A stretch of 44,959 nucleotides of DNA. Source: Candidatus Levyibacteriota bacterium (GTDB lineage Bacteria; Patescibacteriota; Microgenomatia; Levybacterales; UBA12049). The stretch lies in contig JAJDCH010000004.1 of assembly GCA_029260905.1 (NCBI GenBank), positions 1 through 44,959 on the forward strand, in the 5' to 3' direction. Under the pieces are notes generated by a model. The model ran no database searches. It saw nothing but the letters and a program-made list of their open reading frames with translations, and had not been told where the DNA came from. Below are positions 8,506 through 14,999 of the stretch, in pieces. A program made the position numbers and the translations under genes. Within the stretch, counting starts at the first letter, position 1; every line of letters begins with the position of its first letter.

Positions 8506-9321
8506 ATGAAACACTTTCTATTTATAATATCTTTTTTTGTCGCAATATTTTTCTTCGGATTAAGTGCTGAAAAAGCTGAAGCATATACCTGTGGAAGCAA
8601 TAGCAACTGCCATGGTGAAGAACTTACAAAATGCGGAAGCAATAGTAGGTGTAGTGGACCAAATCTTACCAATTGTGGCAGTAACAGCACCTGTTCAGGT
8701 CCCAAATTAGAAAAGTGCGGAAGTAGTAGTACATGCAGCGGTCAGGCTCTAAACAAATGTGGAAGCAATAGCAACTGCATGATAAAGTCTTCAAACCACA
8801 ACAACTCAAGCTACCATTCAAAAACAATACAACGCGAACAAGAAAAAGAACAAAGAAGAATTGAAAGGGAAAAACAAAAAGTGGAGAGAGAAAGAAAAAG
8901 AGCAGAGAGAAAAGCTGAAAGCGAAAAAAGGAAAAAGGAAAGACTTGCTAAAAGACGAGAAAATTGTCTAGAAAAAGGAAAGTATTGGAATGGTTCTAAA
9001 AACAGATGCGAAAGACACTCATCAAATAATAACACAAGCTACAGAGAAAGAAATGACAATAACTGCTATTGGTTCCATTGCCCGGACAATTCAAAAAACG
9101 GCTACGACCGTGATTACGATAGAAATAATAATGGAGGGTACAGCTATAATGATGGCAGAGATGGCGGTCGCGGAGGAGACGGAGGTAATGGTGGCAACGG
9201 AGGTAATGGTGGCAACGGTGGGAATGGTGGCAACGGAGGCAATGGCGGTAATGGTGGCAACGGAGGCAATGGCGGTAATGGGGGTAATGCTTACTTCGTA
9301 GACTATAGATTCCACAAATAA
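8506..9321 (+). CDS. Secreted multi-domain protein: Cys repeats, charged helix, (GGN)12 tail
   Basis: I do not recognise this 271-residue protein as a known family. A signal peptide (1-26, ending A-E-A) is followed by four and a half 14-residue repeats (29-91) of the form C-G-S-N-S-x-C-S-G-x-x-L-x-K, with two cysteines each. Residues 106-152 are almost all K/R/E/Q and should form a long charged helix. CLEKGKYWNGSKNRC (154-168) and CYWFHC (187-192) give two more cysteine pairs, fourteen cysteines in all. Residues 226-261 are exactly twelve GGN triplets, a pattern known from polyglycine-II helix bundles in some phage adhesins and antifreeze proteins. The last ten residues are aromatic and basic. 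A surface adhesin or matrix protein is an inference. Confidence 0.85.
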   Translation: MKHFLFIISFFVAIFFFGLSAEKAEAYTCGSNSNCHGEELTKCGSNSRCSGPNLTNCGSNSTCSGPKLEKCGSSSTCSGQALNKCGSNSNCMIKSSNHNNSSYHSKTIQREQEKEQRRIEREKQKVERERKRAERKAESEKRKKERLAKRRENCLEKGKYWNGSKNRCERHSSNNNTSYRERNDNNCYWFHCPDNSKNGYDRDYDRNNNGGYSYNDGRDGGRGGDGGNGGNGGNGGNGGNGGNGGNGGNGGNGGNGGNGGNAYFVDYRFHK

Positions 9322-9419
9322 AAATCTCTTAAAACTTCTCGATCTATTTTAAAATTAAGTACATTTGCTGATGTAGCGCCCCTTAACGTGGTTAAAAATG
9401 AGGTAAACGACTTAGCCGG

Positions 9420-9502
9420 TGCGGACGAGAGGAGTTGAACCTCCACACCCTTTCGGGCACTACCACCTCAAGGTAGCGTGTATACCATTTCACCACGTCC
9501 GC
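9420..9502 (-). tRNA. tRNA-Leu (anticodon GAG)
   Basis: Minus strand class II tRNA with acceptor GCGGACG/CGTCCGC, anticodon stem-loop CTACC-TTGAGGT-GGTAG and a long variable arm GTGCCCGAAAGGGTGT. Length 83, discriminator A, no encoded CCA. Confidence 0.95.
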
Positions 9503-9599
9503 AGATTAACTGAAAACTTAATACTCAAAACTCTAGCAATCATAAAGTGTTTTAAGTTATTAGTTTTTAAGTTCTTTGTTGTTTCGCTTTGCGAAACTG

Positions 9600-9682
9600 T
9601 ACCCAGGAGAGGATTTGAACCTCCACGCCCTTGCGGGCACTGACACCTGAAGCCAGCGTGTATACCGTTTCACCACCTGGGC
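9600..9682 (-). tRNA. tRNA-Leu (anticodon CAG)
   Basis: Minus strand class II tRNA with anticodon loop TTCAGGT, long variable arm GTGCCCGCAAGGGCGT and T-loop TTCAAAT. The first acceptor pair is G-U (GCCCAGG/CCTGGGT). Length 83. It lies about 100 bases upstream of tRNA-Leu(GAG) in transcription order. Confidence 0.93.
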
Positions 9683-9749
9683 TTTTTTCAGGTGTTTGAC
9701 AATTTTATCAAATGAGGGATGACTTGACAATTACCAGGTATTTTGACAA

Positions 9750-9755
9750 TATAAA
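9750..9755 (+). promoter_or_regulatory. -10 box of the lysozyme-like gene
   Basis: TATAAA lies 7 bases before ATG 9763. TTGACA at 9724-9729 gives a 20-base spacer, which is long; other -10 registers are possible. Confidence 0.4.
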
Positions 9756-9762
9756 GGGACTT

Positions 9763-10326
9763 ATGAGGAAGTTCTTATTTGCCCTGACTTTCTTATCAGT
9801 AGTACCATTTGGATTTCTACTGGTTCTTATCATCTCACTCTCCATTTACAATCAAAATCCACAAATTTCATACCAGAGAAACGTAGCCTACGCAGCACTT
9901 CCCACAGCTCAAAATGCCATATCAGCAACAATCATTGAAGATGAAGGTAAAGTAGAGAGAATAAGGCAGTTTATGGCCAAATATAAATCAGGGCTTGAGC
10001 CATACGCAGCAGATGTAGTTGCTAGTGCTGAGCAGTACGGACTTGATGAGAGACTGATTGTTGCTATTGCTATGAAAGAATCAACTCTTTGCAAAACAAT
10101 ACCAGAAGGATCGCACAACTGTTGGGGATTTGGAATATATGGGGGGAAAGTAACTACATTTTCTGACTATAGAGAGGGTATATATATAGTATCCAAGGCC
10201 CTGGGAACTCGCTACAAAGACAAACATGGACTAATTACACCTGAAGACATCATGTCTATGTACACGCCATCTAGTGACGGATCCTGGGCTCGTGATGTAA
10301 ACCATTTCATGGAACAAATGAAATAG
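9763..10326 (+). CDS. Membrane-anchored lysozyme/transglycosylase-like protein
   Basis: A strong hydrophobic N-terminal segment (residues 3-28) anchors or exports the protein, followed by a lysozyme-fold domain (about 65-187). RLIVAIAMKESTLCK (98-112) has the transglycosylase-like catalytic Glu106. NCWGFGIYGG (119-128) and DYREGIYIVSKAL fit the glucosaminidase/SLT-like fold. It probably acts on peptidoglycan. I chose ATG 9763 because the hydrophobic segment starts there and a TATAAA (9750-9755) ends 7 bases before it. An in-frame ATG at 9712 would add 17 polar residues before the signal. Confidence 0.75.
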   Translation: MRKFLFALTFLSVVPFGFLLVLIISLSIYNQNPQISYQRNVAYAALPTAQNAISATIIEDEGKVERIRQFMAKYKSGLEPYAADVVASAEQYGLDERLIVAIAMKESTLCKTIPEGSHNCWGFGIYGGKVTTFSDYREGIYIVSKALGTRYKDKHGLITPEDIMSMYTPSSDGSWARDVNHFMEQMK

Positions 10327-10341
10327 CCTATAATTTACCAC

Positions 10342-10370
10342 TTGACAAACTCATAGTAATTTGCTATAAT
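10342..10370 (+). promoter_or_regulatory. Perfect consensus promoter reading straight into a terminator
   Basis: TTGACA (10342-10347), 17-base spacer, TATAAT (10365-10370), with TGc immediately before the -10. Transcription should start near 10377, only a few bases before the hairpin at 10381. Confidence 0.8.
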
Positions 10371-10380
10371 GCTAAATAGG

Positions 10381-10422
10381 TCCTAAGGCAAGTGCCCAAA
10401 ACACTTGCGTTAGGATTTTTTT
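10381..10422 (+). terminator. Strong intrinsic terminator
   Basis: Stem TCCTAA-G-GCAAGTG pairs with CACTTGC-G-TTAGGA (13 pairs around one G-G mismatch). The loop is CCCAAAA and seven T follow (10416-10422). It could end the lysozyme-like transcript, but the promoter just before it would make an RNA of about 45 bases. Confidence 0.85.
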
Positions 10423-10507
10423 ATGGGAAAATACTTCTATTTCTTCAAAGAGAATCAAAAAACCCTTTTCATTTCAATCCAAATCTTTTATAATACAAAT
10501 CAAGCGG

Positions 10508-10557
10508 ACAAAATCTTTGTCAAAATCTGAAATCCAAACTAAAAAAAGACAAAGATT
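10508..10557 (+). other. Inverted repeat upstream of tRNA-Leu(TAG)
   Basis: AATCTTTGTC (around 10512) is inverted as GACAAAGATT (around 10548), and GACAAAATCTTTGTC is itself a small hairpin. A TATAAT at about 10490-10495 may be a promoter for the tRNA-Leu/tig transcript, which would place this structure in its leader. No gene is seen between 10423 and 10575. Confidence 0.35.
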
Positions 10558-10575
10558 GAAATCAAATCATGACAA

Positions 10576-10659
10576 GCGGACGTGGTGAAATTGGTAGACA
10601 CGCAAGTTTTAGGAACTTGTGCCCGTAAGGGCTTGGGGGTTCAAGTCCCTTCGTCCGCA
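10576..10659 (+). tRNA. tRNA-Leu (anticodon TAG)
   Basis: Plus strand class II tRNA with acceptor GCGGACG/CGTCCGC, anticodon stem-loop CAAGT-TTTAGGA-ACTTG and variable arm GTGCCCGTAAGGGCTT. Length 84. The trigger factor gene starts 17 bases after it, so both may be on one transcript. Confidence 0.96.
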
Positions 10660-10676
10660 CAAAATAAATAAATTAT

Positions 10677-11513
10677 ATGACAGACAAAACAACAATTGAA
10701 AAACAAAAAGACGGTACAATAAAAATCACGATTACACTTCCTCAATCAGATATTAAAAAATCTTGGGAGCAAGTGATAGGCGAGATGGCAAAAAACGCCA
10801 CAGTTCCAGGCTTCAGGAAAGGACAGGCTCCATCACATCTTGTAGCAGATAAGCTAAATACTGATCAAGTACGTGAAGAGGTTATCAAAAAGCTCCTACC
10901 TGCTGCATATACCAAAGCAGTAACTGAAAACAAACTAAAACCAATCATGAATCCAAAAATTCACGTCGAGAAATTAACAGAAGGTGAAGATTGGGTATTT
11001 CATGCGCTAACTACTGAGATGCCTGAGGTCAAAATAGGTGATTACAAAGATAAAGTAAAAACAATAACTGCAAAGAGCAAAATCTTACTTCCAGGAAAAG
11101 AGGAACCAAAAAAACCAAGCCTGCAGGAGATAATTGCAGCTGTTCTGAGCGTTTCTGATGCAACAATTCCATCAGTTCTTATTGAGCAAGAGGCTGATAG
11201 GCTTCTCTCCAAGTTGCTTGACGATGTCAAAAGGCTTGGCTTGTCGCTTGATCAATATCTTGCTTCAACCAAAAGAACAGCTGAAGATTTACGCGCTGAA
11301 TATGCAAAAAAGGCAGCTGAAGACATAAAACTAGAATTCGTACTTGCCAAAATCTCAGAACAGGAAAAAATAATAATCAGTGACAAAGAAATTGAAGAAG
11401 CTATACAAAAAGCCAAATCACCAGAAGAAAAACAAAACCTTGAGCAGAATAAATACACGCTCGCAGGAATTCTTAGACAACAAAAGACACTTGATTTTCT
11501 TATGGGATTATGA
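10677..11513 (+). CDS. tig: Trigger factor, short form lacking the PPIase domain
   Basis: The 278-residue protein has the ribosome-binding N-terminal domain (about 1-125) with the signature VPGFRKGQAP (residues 39-48), the loop that contacts ribosomal protein uL23. After PEVKIGDYKD it goes directly into the helical chaperone arms (about 145-278). The FKBP-type peptidyl-prolyl isomerase domain of about 90 residues present in E. coli trigger factor (432 residues) is absent. The role is co-translational folding at the exit tunnel. It lies 17 bases after tRNA-Leu(TAG), leaving no room for an independent leader. The next gene follows after 15 bases, probably in the same operon. Confidence 0.92.
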   Translation: MTDKTTIEKQKDGTIKITITLPQSDIKKSWEQVIGEMAKNATVPGFRKGQAPSHLVADKLNTDQVREEVIKKLLPAAYTKAVTENKLKPIMNPKIHVEKLTEGEDWVFHALTTEMPEVKIGDYKDKVKTITAKSKILLPGKEEPKKPSLQEIIAAVLSVSDATIPSVLIEQEADRLLSKLLDDVKRLGLSLDQYLASTKRTAEDLRAEYAKKAAEDIKLEFVLAKISEQEKIIISDKEIEEAIQKAKSPEEKQNLEQNKYTLAGILRQQKTLDFLMGL

Positions 11514-11528
11514 TAGGATAAGCCCGAT

Positions 11529-12200
11529 ATGGTAGCTAAATCCAAAAAGAAAATAAATCAAGTCAAAAACACCCATGAAACAGAAAAAAGTCTAATGGGG
11601 CAGTTTTCTGACTCTGTCAAAAAGGACCTCGGACAAGGCGCTGTGGATGACTTGTGGGAACAACTCCTTGGAACCAGCCTCAAAAAAGGAAAAGCCCAAG
11701 AAGCACAAACAGCTAATGATGTTGAACAAAACGCGGCCAAATTTGCTGACAAAGGAGACATATTTAGCAAATCAAGCACTGATAGATCTGAAATAAGAAA
11801 AGCAAGCCCTGAGATAGCAGCAGCTATTGATTACCACGGTGAAGTTGCTCGTCAAAGTGAAAACACTTCCAAAAAAGAAGTTCACCAAATGAATACTCAG
11901 ATACAAGAAGTTATGATAGAGCTAAGACAACTCATTAACTCCTCAAAAGTACTTCAGATGGAGTTTGCTGGAATTGCAGTTGAGGACAAACCTCCGGTGG
12001 TTGGAAAATACCATGTTAATTTCTTTGAATGGATGCTTATTGCTATCAGATCTGCAAGAGAAAAAGTTGAAGATTCAGGAGCATGGCTTCAGGCCATGAA
12101 AGGGAAGGGTAAGTCTAAAAACTACTGGGGAATGTTTAAAAAACACGGTACAACATTTGGCCTATCGGGTGAGCGAGCTGTAGCAACTCAGGTCGGATAA
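11529..12200 (+). CDS. Conserved hypothetical protein (possibly DUF5660)
   Basis: The 223-residue soluble protein has a basic N-terminus (K-S-K-K-K), an Ala/Gln-rich middle, a helical segment (about 117-145) and a C-terminal part with VGKYHVNFFEWMLIAIRSAR. The end has G-T-T-F-G-L-S-G-E-R-A. I believe this resembles a family of unknown function found in Patescibacteria (DUF5660), from memory and not checked. There is no signal peptide or membrane helix. It follows tig by 15 bases and is probably cotranscribed with it, which hints at a role near translation or folding, but no function can be assigned. Confidence 0.7.
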   Translation: MVAKSKKKINQVKNTHETEKSLMGQFSDSVKKDLGQGAVDDLWEQLLGTSLKKGKAQEAQTANDVEQNAAKFADKGDIFSKSSTDRSEIRKASPEIAAAIDYHGEVARQSENTSKKEVHQMNTQIQEVMIELRQLINSSKVLQMEFAGIAVEDKPPVVGKYHVNFFEWMLIAIRSAREKVEDSGAWLQAMKGKGKSKNYWGMFKKHGTTFGLSGERAVATQVG

Positions 12201-12207
12201 TAAACAC

Positions 12208-12236
12208 TTGACCAAAAAACACGAGTCTGATACGAT
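12208..12236 (+). promoter_or_regulatory. Promoter of the ilvA attenuator transcript
   Basis: TTGACC (12208-12213), 17-base spacer, TACGAT (12231-12236) preceded by TGa (extended -10). The ATG of the leader peptide at 12243 follows 6 bases later, so the leader peptide mRNA should begin with AUG. Confidence 0.7.
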
Positions 12237-12242
12237 ATTTTT

Positions 12243-12290
12243 ATGTTAATCAAGAAAGCACAAATTATTATTAACATAATTACTCCTTAA
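12243..12290 (+). CDS. Ile-rich leader peptide of the ilvA attenuator
   Basis: This 15-codon frame encodes MLIKKAQIIINIITP and ends in TAA. Six of 15 residues are Ile, five of them within codons 8-13 (ATT ATT ATT AAC ATA ATT). The gene after it makes 2-oxobutyrate, the first step towards Ile. The peptide would act as a sensor of charged tRNA-Ile: a ribosome stalled at the Ile codons leaves bases 12295-12303 free to form the antiterminator. The ATG is at the predicted transcription start, so translation would be leaderless. The peptide itself probably has no other role. Confidence 0.8.
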   Translation: MLIKKAQIIINIITP

Positions 12291-12294
12291 TTGA

Positions 12295-12341
12295 GAGGTA
12301 TCATAGCATAGTCTTGAAACCTCCCAAGCGGGAGTTTTTTT
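12295..12341 (+). promoter_or_regulatory. Transcription attenuator of ilvA (antiterminator/terminator)
   Basis: The terminator is CTCCC (12321-12325), loop AAGC, GGGAG (12330-12334), then seven T (12335-12341). The alternative pairing is GAGGT (12295-12299) with ACCTC (12319-12323), extended across one A-A mismatch by TCA (12301-12303) with TGA (12315-12317). The two share 12321-12323 and cannot coexist. A ribosome that reaches the leader stop (12288-12290) would cover 12295-12299 and leave the terminator to form. Confidence 0.82.
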
Positions 12342-12348
12342 ATTTATT

Positions 12349-13593
12349 ATGGATGTATCAGTTAAAACAATTGATAAGGCAAGCCTAAAGCTTAAAAATG
12401 TAGTCAAAAAAACTCCTCTTGAGTTTAACAAAAGACTATCTGAGCGTTATGATGCCAAAATTTATTTTAAGCGTGAAGATCTTCAATCCGTCAGATCCTA
12501 CAAGATAAGAGGCGCATACAACTTAATGTCATCCTTAACCTCACAAGAAATGAAGAAAGGGGTTGTTTGTGCAAGCGCAGGCAATCACGCGCAAGGAGTT
12601 GCTCAATCATCAAAACTTCTCAAGATAAAAGCTACCATCTTTATGCCAATCGTTACACCTCTGCAAAAAATAGGAAGAGTCAAAGATATAGGAAAGGGCT
12701 ATGTTACTGCTCAGCTTGTTGGCAAAACATATGATGAGACATGCAGAGAAGCCAAAAAATTTGCAAAAAAAACTGGCGCAATCTTTGTCCATCCTTTTGA
12801 TGACGAACGCACTATCTCTGGACAGGGAACTATAGGAAAAGAAATTCTAGAACAAGGACCAAAAGACATTGATTATATTATCTGCCCAATAGGAGGCGGT
12901 GGGTTGATATCGGGTATTGGCACTTATTTTAAAAACAAAAACAAAAATACAAAAATAATAGGTGCTGAGCCAGAAGGTGCCCCAGCCATGTATGAATCAA
13001 TAAAAAACAACAAGGTAATAACGCTTAAATCAATTGATACATTTGTTGATGGCGCAGCTGTTGCCACAGTTGGACAAAAATCTTTCACCATCACTTCAAA
13101 AGTGTCTGATCAGATTCTTCTATGTAAAAACGGCAAGATATCAACTGTTATGATTGAGCTGTATCAAAATGAAGGAATCATAGCTGAGCCCGCAGGCGCA
13201 CTTTCAATAGCCGCCCTCAGCCAACTCAGAGATAAAATAAAAGGAAAAACAGTTGTTTGTATTCTAAGCGGAGGAAATAACGACATACTCAGATATCCTG
13301 AAATTATGGAAAAGAGTCTAGTGCACCAAGGACTGAAGCATTATTTTCTAATTCAATTTGCGCAAAAACCTGGACAGCTTAAAACATTTCTTAATAAAGT
13401 CTTGGGGCCAGCTGATGATATTGTACTTTTCGAATACACAAAGAAAAACTCGCGCGAGAAAGGTCCAGCCCTAGTTGGAATTGAGCTTACAAAAAAAGAG
13501 AATCTTCAACCCCTTCTTGAAAAAATGAATAAAGAAGAAATCCGTTATACGATAATAAAAGCAGACGATCCTCTTTACAGCTTTGTACTCTAG
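12349..13593 (+). CDS. ilvA: Threonine ammonia-lyase (threonine dehydratase) with ACT-like domain
   Basis: This PLP enzyme converts threonine to 2-oxobutyrate and ammonia, the committed step to isoleucine. Lys52 in SYKIRGAYN binds PLP, and [12 protein letters not shown] and the Gly-rich loop [10 protein letters not shown] are the other cofactor contacts. At 414 residues it matches the short IlvA form: a catalytic domain of about 320 residues and one C-terminal ACT-like domain ([20 protein letters not shown]). The leader peptide and attenuator upstream indicate a biosynthetic, Ile-regulated enzyme rather than a catabolic one. ATG 12349 lies 7 bases after the terminator T-run, with no Shine-Dalgarno. 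ridA follows after 23 bases. Confidence 0.94.
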   Translation: MDVSVKTIDKASLKLKNVVKKTPLEFNKRLSERYDAKIYFKREDLQSVRSYKIRGAYNLMSSLTSQEMKKGVVCASAGNHAQGVAQSSKLLKIKATIFMPIVTPLQKIGRVKDIGKGYVTAQLVGKTYDETCREAKKFAKKTGAIFVHPFDDERTISGQGTIGKEILEQGPKDIDYIICPIGGGGLISGIGTYFKNKNKNTKIIGAEPEGAPAMYESIKNNKVITLKSIDTFVDGAAVATVGQKSFTITSKVSDQILLCKNGKISTVMIELYQNEGIIAEPAGALSIAALSQLRDKIKGKTVVCILSGGNNDILRYPEIMEKSLVHQGLKHYFLIQFAQKPGQLKTFLNKVLGPADDIVLFEYTKKNSREKGPALVGIELTKKENLQPLLEKMNKEEIRYTIIKADDPLYSFVL

Positions 13594-13604
13594 AAAAAAT
13601 AATC

Positions 13605-13610
13605 TATAAT
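13605..13610 (+). promoter_or_regulatory. -10 box of ridA
   Basis: TATAAT lies 6 bases before ATG 13617, within the 23-base gap after ilvA. It could give a leaderless ridA message independent of the ilvA attenuator. Confidence 0.55.
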
Positions 13611-13616
13611 AAATTT

Positions 13617-13988
13617 ATGAAATACATTAAGACAGAATATGCGCCAGCTGCTGTTGGCCCATATTCACAAGCTGTAACATCAGGAAATCTTGTATTTTGC
13701 TCAGGTCAAATAGGCATAGATCCCAAAACTAATAAATTAGTTGAAAAAGATATTAAGATACAAACTCGCCAAGTTATTCAAAATCTAAAAGCTGTTTTAA
13801 CCGAAGCAGGATCAGATCTCACAAAAGTTGTCAAAACAACCTGCTACTTAGCAAGTATTAAAGATTATGCAGAGTTCAACGAGATTTATGCTGAATTTTT
13901 TACTCATAAACCAGCTCGCGCTGCTGTATCCGTTAAAGACATTCCAAAAGACGCCTTAATTGAAATAGAGGCTATAGCAGAGCTATAA
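13617..13988 (+). CDS. ridA: RidA family enamine/imine deaminase
   Basis: The 123-residue protein matches RidA (YjgF/UK114) along its whole length: [24 protein letters not shown], and [20 protein letters not shown] with the substrate-binding Arg and terminal Glu. RidA hydrolyses the reactive enamine/imine intermediates released by PLP dehydratases such as IlvA, speeding 2-oxobutyrate formation and preventing damage to other PLP enzymes. Its position right after ilvA fits that role. The gene ends 9 bases before the 3' end of a convergent tRNA-Val. Confidence 0.95.
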   Translation: MKYIKTEYAPAAVGPYSQAVTSGNLVFCSGQIGIDPKTNKLVEKDIKIQTRQVIQNLKAVLTEAGSDLTKVVKTTCYLASIKDYAEFNEIYAEFFTHKPARAAVSVKDIPKDALIEIEAIAEL

Positions 13989-13996
13989 ACTTGTGG

Positions 13997-14070
13997 TGGG
14001 CGCAAGAGGAGTCGAACCTCTGACCTTTACAATGTCAATGTAACGCTCTAACCAACTGAGCTATGCGCCC
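13997..14070 (-). tRNA. tRNA-Val (anticodon GAC)
   Basis: Minus strand cloverleaf with acceptor GGGCGCA/TGCGCCC, anticodon stem-loop TTACA-TTGACAT-TGTAA and T-loop TTCGACT. Length 74, discriminator A, no encoded CCA. Confidence 0.95.
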
Positions 14071-14138
14071 TTATAGATTTTTAATTCTAGCAAAACCCTA
14101 CCTTGAAAACAATCACATAGGGATTTATACTGTTTGAA

Positions 14139-14714
14139 ATGACAAGAAATGATGCATATCAAATTTTGACCAAATATCTGAAGAATAAAAACCTTCTCAA
14201 GCATTCGCTTGCTACTGAGGCCGCAATGAGAGGAATTTACAACTACCTCATACCAGCTGACAAGCAAAATCCAGAAGATAAAGAAAAATGGGGCATTACC
14301 GGTCTTCTACATGATGTTGATTATGAACTGACGATAAATGATGGAGATTTGAACAAACACGGACTCTTAATTTTTGAAAAAGAGGCATCAATCCCTGATA
14401 ACATTGCCCATGCAATAAAATCCCACAATCCATTAACTCAAATTGAACCTCAATCAAACTTAGACTGGGCAATCCGCACATCTGACCAGCTCACAGGGCT
14501 TATCGTTGCAGCAGCACTTGTGCTTCCTGATAAAAAGATAACCAACCTTACTCCAGATTCAATTCTTAAAAGATTTAAAGAAAAATCATTTGCAAAAGGT
14601 GTTGATCGCGAACAAATAATTCTTTGTGAGGAAAAATTAAGTATACCTCTTCCCGAATTTGTAGAAATAGTTCTTGAGGAAATGCAAAAAATTGGGGGAG
14701 AACTCGGACTTTGA
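14139..14714 (+). CDS. HD domain metal-dependent phosphohydrolase
   Basis: The 191-residue protein has the HD superfamily metal-binding set: His22 (LLKHSLATEAAMR), the His57-Asp58 pair (GLLHDVDYE), His90 and His95 (IAHAIKSHNP) and Asp115 (IRTSDQLTGL). The family removes phosphate from nucleotides or related phosphomonoesters or phosphodiesters; the substrate is unknown. The arrangement resembles stand-alone HDIG proteins of 180-200 residues. TATACT at 14126-14131 lies 7 bases before the ATG. The small membrane protein gene starts 12 bases after its stop and has its own -10. Confidence 0.88.
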   Translation: MTRNDAYQILTKYLKNKNLLKHSLATEAAMRGIYNYLIPADKQNPEDKEKWGITGLLHDVDYELTINDGDLNKHGLLIFEKEASIPDNIAHAIKSHNPLTQIEPQSNLDWAIRTSDQLTGLIVAAALVLPDKKITNLTPDSILKRFKEKSFAKGVDREQIILCEEKLSIPLPEFVEIVLEEMQKIGGELGL

Positions 14715-14726
14715 TATACTCAGTAT

Positions 14727-14948
14727 ATGAAACAACCTTTTGAAAAATCATCCAAACTTTCCAAAAAAGAAATAATCTTTCATAATTTCCTCGGTGGGAT
14801 TTTCTGGGCGCTTGGTGCTACTGTTGGTCTTGCAGTTATATTTGCTATCGTTGGATTTGTTTCAAAAAACATCGATCTCGTGCCGGTTGTCGGTGAATTT
14901 GTCGCAGATATACTTGATTTTATCGCCAGGCGCAATCCAAGCCTCTAA
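14727..14948 (+). CDS. Small membrane protein (possibly DUF5665)
   Basis: The 73-residue protein has a polar N-terminus (1-20), one long hydrophobic segment from about 24 to 47 (ending AVIFAIVGFV) and a second amphipathic or hydrophobic stretch around PVVGEFVADILDFI. This resembles a small-protein family of unknown function called DUF5665, from memory. TATACT (14715-14720) ends 6 bases before the ATG and overlaps the end of the HD gene, so it is probably a leaderless gene of its own. Confidence 0.72.
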   Translation: MKQPFEKSSKLSKKEIIFHNFLGGIFWALGATVGLAVIFAIVGFVSKNIDLVPVVGEFVADILDFIARRNPSL

Positions 14949-14952
14949 ACTA

Positions 14953-14987
14953 ACTTTATAAAACCTAAAAATTAAGTTATAATCAAA
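14953..14987 (+). repeat. 35-bp direct repeat, copy 1, carrying a promoter
   Basis: Identical over 35 bases to 15927-15961. It starts ACTTTATAAAACC and ends TTATAATCAAA; the TATAAT is at 14978-14983. In this copy the -10 is 5 bases from a GTG (14989), which opens a four-codon frame ending in TGA at 15001-15003. That frame overlaps the ATG of the next gene (15000). Confidence 0.9.
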
Positions 14988-14999
14988 AGTGAACAAAAA

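Noticed and set aside
9181-9290. Short-period DNA repeat (GGTAATGGTGGCAACGGA type) that looks like a satellite or CRISPR-like array
   Set aside because: It is in frame and encodes twelve GGN triplets of the secreted protein; there are no spacers.
9676-9696. CACCTG...CAGGTG inverted repeat with six T between arms, as a terminator
   Set aside because: The first arm is part of the tRNA-Leu(CAG) acceptor and the T-run lies in the loop, not after the stem.
9712-9762. ATG 9712 as start of the lysozyme-like gene
   Set aside because: It adds 17 polar residues before the signal segment, and the -10-like TATAAA lies downstream of it.
10423-10530. 35-codon frame starting MGKYFYFFKENQK right after the terminator
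   Set aside because: It has no signal peptide, family similarity or promoter at leaderless distance, and it starts on the terminator T-run. The aromatic residues suggested a leader peptide, but no terminator follows it.
14727-14948. Small membrane protein as a toxin of a toxin-antitoxin pair
   Set aside because: There is no partner gene or antisense promoter next to it, and it resembles a conserved small membrane family.
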